From Clostridia bacterium (lineage in GTDB: Bacteria; Bacillota; Clostridia; Christensenellales; Aristaeellaceae), in the NCBI GenBank assembly GCA_017443295.1, contig JAFSNT010000001.1:1-32759 (forward strand): 32,759 bases of DNA, written 5' to 3'. The position numbers were made by a program, and so were the translations under genes. Shown here piece by piece: positions 32,626 through 32,759 of the stretch. Below the pieces are notes generated by a model that did no database searches, was not told where the DNA came from, and worked only from the letters and a program-made list of their open reading frames with translations. Every line of letters starts with the position of its first letter. The first letter of the stretch is position 1.

Positions 32626-32759
32626 TCATGGGATCAGGCTGTTGAGCTGCTTGGCGACCTCCACCTGCTTGTTGGGGTATAAATGACTGTAGGTATCCAT
32701 CGTCGTCTGTACCTTTTCATGGCCTAAGCGTTCCGCGATCAGCAGCGGGGAGAATCCCA
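32626..32759 (-). CDS. Tyrosine recombinase/integrase, C-terminal fragment
   Basis: The last 43 residues of a phage-type integrase are visible; the gene continues beyond the window. The segment LIAERLGHEKVQTTMDTYSH followed by LYPNKQVEVAKQL contains the LGH box and the catalytic tyrosine in DTYSHLYP, both typical of the tyrosine recombinase catalytic domain in Firmicute prophages and conjugative elements. It is convergent with guaA and lies 135 bases after its stop, so it marks the edge of another integrated element. Confidence 0.88.
   Translation of the reverse strand, partial: GFSPLLIAERLGHEKVQTTMDTYSHLYPNKQVEVAKQLNSLIP

Noticed and set aside
1-32759. CRISPR arrays, tRNA and rRNA genes
   Set aside because: No regularly spaced direct repeats, cloverleaf or rRNA-like sequence was seen; no tRNA lies at the proposed element ends.

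Overview
The window suggests a fermentative Clostridia-type Firmicute, probably from a gut or rumen. Evidence: moderately high GC coding sequence, strong AGGAGG-type ribosome binding sites, an FprA-type flavodiiron protein, and a mobilization module of the Tn4451 (TnpX/relaxase) kind. Placement below class level is not possible from the sequence alone.

Layout. Positions 1-1.67 kb hold debris: a truncated small ORF resembling DUF6061, the C-terminal third of an IS5-family transposase, and an IS256-family transposase with an internal deletion. Positions 1.67-19.2 kb hold a tightly packed plus-strand glycan uptake and degradation locus: a very large solute-binding protein, a permease, a membrane NHL/TPR/Yip1-like protein, a DUF5696-like secreted protein, two more permeases, a second solute-binding protein, a structured intergenic region, a fourth permease, a secreted GH43 enzyme, an ArsR-type regulator and a GH2 enzyme. 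A cytoplasmic GH43 enzyme follows at 19.4-21.6 kb. No transporter ATPase is present, so a shared MsmX-type ATPase encoded elsewhere is inferred.

Positions 21.8-29.9 kb hold a mobility module: a flavodoxin-like gene, a sigma-70-like protein, a DUF6076-like zinc protein, DUF3847, a MobA/MobL relaxase with an oriT-like region, a Cys_rich_VLP protein, a TnpW-like small protein and a large serine recombinase. Chromosome-like genes follow: fprA (minus strand) and a GMP synthase ATP-pyrophosphatase subunit without its glutaminase domain. The right edge shows the C-terminus of a tyrosine integrase next to the guaA 3' end, a known island integration hotspot.

Main observation. A 13-bp sequence at 47-59 recurs in perfect inverted orientation at 29869-29881, five bases after the serine recombinase stop codon (17 of 18 when extended). 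A second motif, CCCACGCTTA, occurs just inside the left copy and twice around the recombinase promoter. I infer that about 29.8 kb may be one integrative mobilizable element carrying the glycan locus as cargo. The alternative is that only 21.7-29.9 kb is mobile and the left motif is coincidental; the host-like GC of the sugar locus leaves this open.
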